Source: Bacillota bacterium (GTDB lineage: Bacteria; Bacillota; Clostridia; Lachnospirales; Lachnospiraceae). Taken from it: DNA of 9,115 nt. The stretch spans positions 1 to 9,115 of the forward strand of contig JAEWRS010000253.1 in assembly GCA_023398855.1 (NCBI GenBank), given 5' to 3'. Positions 6,153-9,115 of the stretch are shown here, piece by piece. The stretch's first letter is position 1; every line of letters starts with the position of its first letter. The position numbers were made by a program, and so were the translations under genes. A model generated the notes under the pieces. That model was not told the DNA's origin and searched no databases. It saw only the letters and a program-made list of their open reading frames with translations.

Positions 6153-6884
6153 ATGGAAACAACTATTGAAGTGAAAGGACTGCAAAAGTCCTACGCAAAA
6201 GTAAAAGCCATAGAGAATATGAATATCTCGATTTGCAAGGGGGAGGTATTTGGCTTGCTGGGAGCAAACGGGGCGGGGAAAAGCACTGCAATCGAGTGTA
6301 TCCTGGGAACGAAAAAGCAGGACAATGGAACCGTGTCCATTTTAGGAATGAATCCGCGAAAAGACCGGAAAAAGCTTTTCCAAAAGGTTGGCGTTCAATT
6401 TCAGGAGGGCAATTACCAGGATAAGATCAAGGTATATGAGCTTTGTGAAGTGACTGCTTCCCTTTACAAAAACACTCTGGATTATAGGATTCTTCTGGAA
6501 CAGTTTGGACTTTCGGAAAAGTTAAAAAGCATGGTCAGTGAACTTTCAGGAGGTCAGAAGCAGCGGCTATTTATTGTGCTTGCGCTGATCCCGGATCCTC
6601 AAGTTATGTTTTTAGATGAGCTGACAACTGGATTGGATGCCAGGGCACGGCGTGAGGTGTGGAGGAGTCTTTTGCAGCTAAAAGAAAAAGGCATTACAAT
6701 TTTACTGACTTCTCATTTTATGGATGAGGTGGAAGCCCTTTGTGACAAGATTATGATTTTGAAAAGCGGAGAAAGCATTTTTTGCGGTACCATAAAGGAA
6801 GCGGTTGCGGCCAGTCCTTATGAAAGACTTGAGGATGCATATCTTTGGTATACCGACGGGGAGGGTGAATATGAAGGCATTTAG
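6153..6884 (+). CDS. ABC exporter ATPase (ABC-2 / drug-resistance type)
   Basis: This 243-residue single-domain ABC ATPase would energise the permease encoded next. It shows Walker A GANGAGKST near residues 38-46, a Q-loop at QFQEGNYQ near 88, signature LSGGQKQRL near 131, Walker B VMFLDELTTGLD near 151 and H-loop TSHFMDE near 187. The pattern is that of CcmA/DrrA-like ATPases paired with ABC-2 permeases, which usually export lipids, peptides or drugs. The ATG at 6153 has an excellent AGGAGGG site (6136-6142) ten bases upstream. The 3' end overlaps the permease by 14 bases. The substrate cannot be read from the sequence. The preceding MerR-type regulator suggests the pair is induced by a small molecule, as in multidrug systems. 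Confidence 0.93.
   Translation: METTIEVKGLQKSYAKVKAIENMNISICKGEVFGLLGANGAGKSTAIECILGTKKQDNGTVSILGMNPRKDRKKLFQKVGVQFQEGNYQDKIKVYELCEVTASLYKNTLDYRILLEQFGLSEKLKSMVSELSGGQKQRLFIVLALIPDPQVMFLDELTTGLDARARREVWRSLLQLKEKGITILLTSHFMDEVEALCDKIMILKSGESIFCGTIKEAVAASPYERLEDAYLWYTDGEGEYEGI
6858..6865 (+). promoter_or_regulatory. Ribosome binding site that decides the permease start
   Basis: GGGGAGGG ends five bases before the ATG at 6871, inside the end of the ATPase gene. It identifies that ATG, rather than the in-frame ATG at 6805, as the permease start. Confidence 0.8.
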
Positions 6885-7614
6885 GACTTTACTGAAAACA
6901 GAAGGGAAATTGTCTCTTCGCGGATTGGATATGTTTATTTTTGCTATTTGTATGCCGGTTGTTGTTGTGGTGATTTTAGGAGCAGTTTTTGGAGACAAGC
7001 CGGCTTTTGACGGCGCACAATATACGTTCCTGGAACAGTCCTTTGGTGCGGTAGCTTCCATTGCTATTTGTGCCGGAGGCGTGATGGGGCTTCCTCTGGT
7101 TGTATCTGATTACCGGAGCAGGAAGATTTTAAAAAGGTTTAAGGTTACCCCCATTGACCCTGCTCTTATTTTGGCAGTGCAGGCAGGAATTTACGCGCTT
7201 TATTCCATTGCTTCCCTTATCCTTGTTTATGCAGCAGGAGCGCTATTTTTTGACTATCAGTTAAAGGGTTCATGGCTTTTGTTTTTAGGGGCATATTTAC
7301 TGGTTATGCTGTCCATGTTCAGTATTGGTCTCTTAGTGGGAGGAATTTCCCCAAACACAAAGATCGCCGGTGCCGGCGCCAGCCTCCTGTATTTCCCAAT
7401 GTTGATTTTTTCCGGCGCTACTCTGCCTTACGAGGTAATGCCCGCTGGATTTCAAAAAGCGGCGGATTTGCTGCCACTGACACAGGGAATAAAGCTGCTA
7501 AAGGCTGCTTCCCTGGGATTGCCAATGGACAGGGTTTTTACTCCTGTTGTGGTGATGCTGGTTATTGCAGTGATATGCATCAGCATCTCTATCCGTTTTT
7601 TCAAGTGGGAGTGA
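6871..7614 (+). CDS. ABC-2 type exporter permease
   Basis: This membrane subunit has 247 residues from the ATG at 6871. Six hydrophobic segments are visible at about residues 20-42, 56-78, 97-125, 130-155, 160-183 and 220-243. A basic cytoplasmic loop (YRSRKILKRFKV, near 80-92) lies between helices two and three, as is usual. Before the last helix is the ABC-2 hallmark region FSGATLPYEVMP followed by LLPLTQGIKLLK. An in-frame extension to 6805 would read 22 further residues within the ATPase gene, but they are not membrane-like and have no ribosome site, so the shorter form is preferred. The 14-base overlap with the ATPase gene indicates coupled translation and a 1:1 complex. No clear terminator follows; only a T-rich run at about 7669-7679. 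Confidence 0.92.
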   Translation: MKAFRTLLKTEGKLSLRGLDMFIFAICMPVVVVVILGAVFGDKPAFDGAQYTFLEQSFGAVASIAICAGGVMGLPLVVSDYRSRKILKRFKVTPIDPALILAVQAGIYALYSIASLILVYAAGALFFDYQLKGSWLLFLGAYLLVMLSMFSIGLLVGGISPNTKIAGAGASLLYFPMLIFSGATLPYEVMPAGFQKAADLLPLTQGIKLLKAASLGLPMDRVFTPVVVMLVIAVICISISIRFFKWE

Positions 7615-7686
7615 TTCCTAGAACTGGATGGTTTTAAATGATTGATAATAGTCTCAAATGATATCTGCTTTTCTTTTTTACACTAC

Positions 7687-7715
7687 TTCCTACACCAGTC
7701 CAGACATGATATAAT
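7687..7715 (+). promoter_or_regulatory. Promoter of the response-regulator gene
   Basis: A perfect TATAAT (7710-7715) is preceded by TGA, giving an extended -10 (TGATATAAT). TTCCTA (7687-7692), 17 bases upstream, is a weak -35 box. The expected transcript starts near 7722, leaving a leader of about 28 bases. AGGGGG (7738-7743) serves as ribosome binding site six bases before the ATG at 7750. Confidence 0.75.
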
Positions 7716-7718
7716 GTC
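7703..7718. promoter_or_regulatory. Dyad overlapping the -10 box, possible operator
   Basis: GACAT (7703-7707) and ATGTC (7714-7718) are inverted repeats separated by GATATA, so the -10 box lies across the dyad. A protein bound here would occlude RNA polymerase. Five-base arms are short, so the case is suggestive only. Confidence 0.35.
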
Positions 7719-7749
7719 ATAAGACACAGGGCATAACAGGGGGTTAATC

Positions 7750-9115
7750 ATGTTAAAAGTATTAATAGCAGACGATGAAGAAAAGATCTGCCAGTTGATC
7801 GAAAAGCTGATCGACTGGCAGGCGCTGGATATGAAACTCAGCGGTGTGGCGAATAACGGGATCGAGGCGCTTGAAAAGATAGAAACCCTTTCACCTGATG
7901 TGGTGATTACGGATATCCGGATGCCAGGTTATGACGGCCTGGACCTGGTGAAGAAGACCAGGGAACTGAATGTGGGAGTTGAATTTGTTATTATCAGCGG
8001 ATACCGGCACTTTGAGTATGCTCAGACGGCGATCAAATATGGGGTCAGTGATTATTTGCTAAAGCCCATAAAAAAACAGGAGCTGACGGAAACCCTGGAA
8101 AAGATCAGAGAGAGATATAATGAAAAAAACGAGCAGCTCACATATGAGGAACGGGTCAGGCTTGCAAGAAAAAGCGATGCGGAAAGGCTCCGTACCACAT
8201 GGTTCTCCAGTGTTTTATACAGAGACAGGAGCGAGCAGGATGGTACCGGACTGGATGAAATCAATAAACAATATTATTATCAGTTAAAGCCGGGATGCTT
8301 TCAGATTGTCTGTGTCAAATTTGATGGGGTATCCATGCCAGATGAAAAAAACCTGGACTTTCTCACGGAAAAGACAACTCAGATCGCGGAGCAGATGCTG
8401 AAAGGTTATGTGTTTGACTGGGAATTGTATGTGGAAAACAGCCATATTTATATATTCCTTAATTATGGAGAGGAAAGCAGAAAACTCATCCGCAGACAGT
8501 GTAAAAACATATTAAATGAACTTGCCGTTTTGGAATCCATTCTGGAAGGACTTCGGGTGACCATTGGTTTTGGAACTGCCGTACAGGATTCAGCCCAGTT
8601 AAGAAGCTCCCTTAAATCTGCCAGGCATCTGGTGGAGCAGCGGCTGGTAGCCGGAAATGGCAGGCTTTTGGAAGGTGAGCTGCGCAGTTCTTTTCATCTG
8701 GCATCAAGCCAGTGGTTCACCCAGTTTAACCAGAGCATGAATACAGCCCTGGAAAGCCTGGACAGGCAGCAAGTGGGTAGCTGCCTGATGACGCTTAAGG
8801 AAGGGCTTTTGGAACAGCCTGATATGACCGGACATGAGATATTGCAGATGTGCCGGGAGGTGTGCAACCTTTACTTGTTTTTCATGAAAAACCACAAGAT
8901 TCCCATTGAGCAGAATTTTATGGAACGGTTTAATCAGGGTGTGGAATTTTGTTCCTCTGCCAGAGAGGTCCTGCGTTTTCTAATTAAAGAAATCTCGTCT
9001 TCTTATGACAAAGCCGTAGCAGGTAAGATGCAGGAAAATAACCGGCCCATACGGATAGCCAAAAAGTACATCAGGGATCATTATAAGGAAGCCATTACTC
9101 TGGAAACCGTCAGTG
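7750..9115 (+). CDS. YesN-like response regulator, AraC-type (3' end outside window)
   Basis: The open frame runs from ATG 7750 to the window edge, 455 complete codons without a stop. Residues 1-120 are a receiver domain with Asp8, Asp9, phosphoacceptor Asp55 (TDIRMP), Ser83 and Lys105 (LLKP), all the residues needed for phosphorylation. Residues of about 120-290 form a charged helix and an alpha/beta segment ending in VTIGFGTAV, like the degenerate cyclase-like linker common in YesN proteins. A helical region follows. The last residues, from about 435 (IRIAKKYIRDHYKEAITLE), are the first helix of an AraC-type DNA-binding domain, which is cut off. Such proteins usually pair with a YesM-type histidine kinase and control a nearby carbohydrate ABC importer; neither partner is visible, so both would lie downstream. 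No frameshift is seen. Confidence 0.92.
   Translation, partial: MLKVLIADDEEKICQLIEKLIDWQALDMKLSGVANNGIEALEKIETLSPDVVITDIRMPGYDGLDLVKKTRELNVGVEFVIISGYRHFEYAQTAIKYGVSDYLLKPIKKQELTETLEKIRERYNEKNEQLTYEERVRLARKSDAERLRTTWFSSVLYRDRSEQDGTGLDEINKQYYYQLKPGCFQIVCVKFDGVSMPDEKNLDFLTEKTTQIAEQMLKGYVFDWELYVENSHIYIFLNYGEESRKLIRRQCKNILNELAVLESILEGLRVTIGFGTAVQDSAQLRSSLKSARHLVEQRLVAGNGRLLEGELRSSFHLASSQWFTQFNQSMNTALESLDRQQVGSCLMTLKEGLLEQPDMTGHEILQMCREVCNLYLFFMKNHKIPIEQNFMERFNQGVEFCSSAREVLRFLIKEISSSYDKAVAGKMQENNRPIRIAKKYIRDHYKEAITLETVS

Noticed and set aside
6805..6870. Longer N-terminus for the ABC-2 permease starting at 6805
   Set aside because: The extension lies wholly within the ATPase gene without a ribosome site, while GGGGAGGG precedes the ATG at 6871 at ideal spacing.
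7272..7637. Forward frame 7272-7637, and similar nested frames at 4365-4559 and 6233-6424
   Set aside because: Each overlaps a conserved gene in another frame, lacks a ribosome site and shows no family features.
7669..7679. T-rich run after the exporter permease as an intrinsic terminator
   Set aside because: No convincing hairpin could be drawn immediately before it; it may just be AT-rich DNA upstream of the next promoter.

Overview
The window looks like chromosome from a low-to-mid GC, Gram-positive anaerobe of the Clostridia, probably Lachnospiraceae. This is inferred from purine-rich Shine-Dalgarno sites, a lipoprotein-type sugar-binding protein, YesN-type regulation and general protein style; no marker gene is present. 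All recognised genes lie on the + strand in three units.

Unit 1 (1-5088) is a pentose uptake and catabolism operon: the 3' end of a deoC-like aldolase, an RbsK-type kinase, RbsD pyranase, the RbsA double ATPase, the RbsC permease and a lipoprotein RbsB. Genes are tightly spaced or overlapping, and a strong intrinsic terminator follows rbsB. The binding protein takes up the sugar through RbsA/RbsC, RbsD interconverts sugar forms, the kinase makes the 5-phosphate, and the aldolase would cleave a 2-deoxypentose 5-phosphate. The aldolase in the operon, together with substitutions at sugar-contacting positions in the kinase and the binding protein, raises the possibility that the substrate is 2-deoxyribose (or a ribose-like sugar) rather than plain ribose.

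Unit 2 (5089-7614) begins with about 230 bases of non-coding DNA containing overlapping inverted repeats and a candidate promoter. It then encodes an unusual regulator with two complete MerR-type DNA-binding halves in one chain, followed by an ABC-2 type exporter (ATPase plus six-helix permease). A perfect 12-bp inverted repeat sits on the regulator's stop codon. Its left arm and loop share an 11-base word with the region just upstream of the regulator gene, so it is either an intergenic terminator/attenuator, the regulator's operator, or both.

Unit 3 (7615-9115) begins with a clear extended -10 promoter overlapped by a short dyad. It encodes a YesN-like response regulator that runs off the window just as its AraC-type DNA-binding domain begins.

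No RNA genes, insertion sequences, CRISPR arrays or phage genes were seen. The least ordinary items are the tandem double-MerR regulator with its candidate operator, and the possible deoxyribose specificity of the rbs-like operon.
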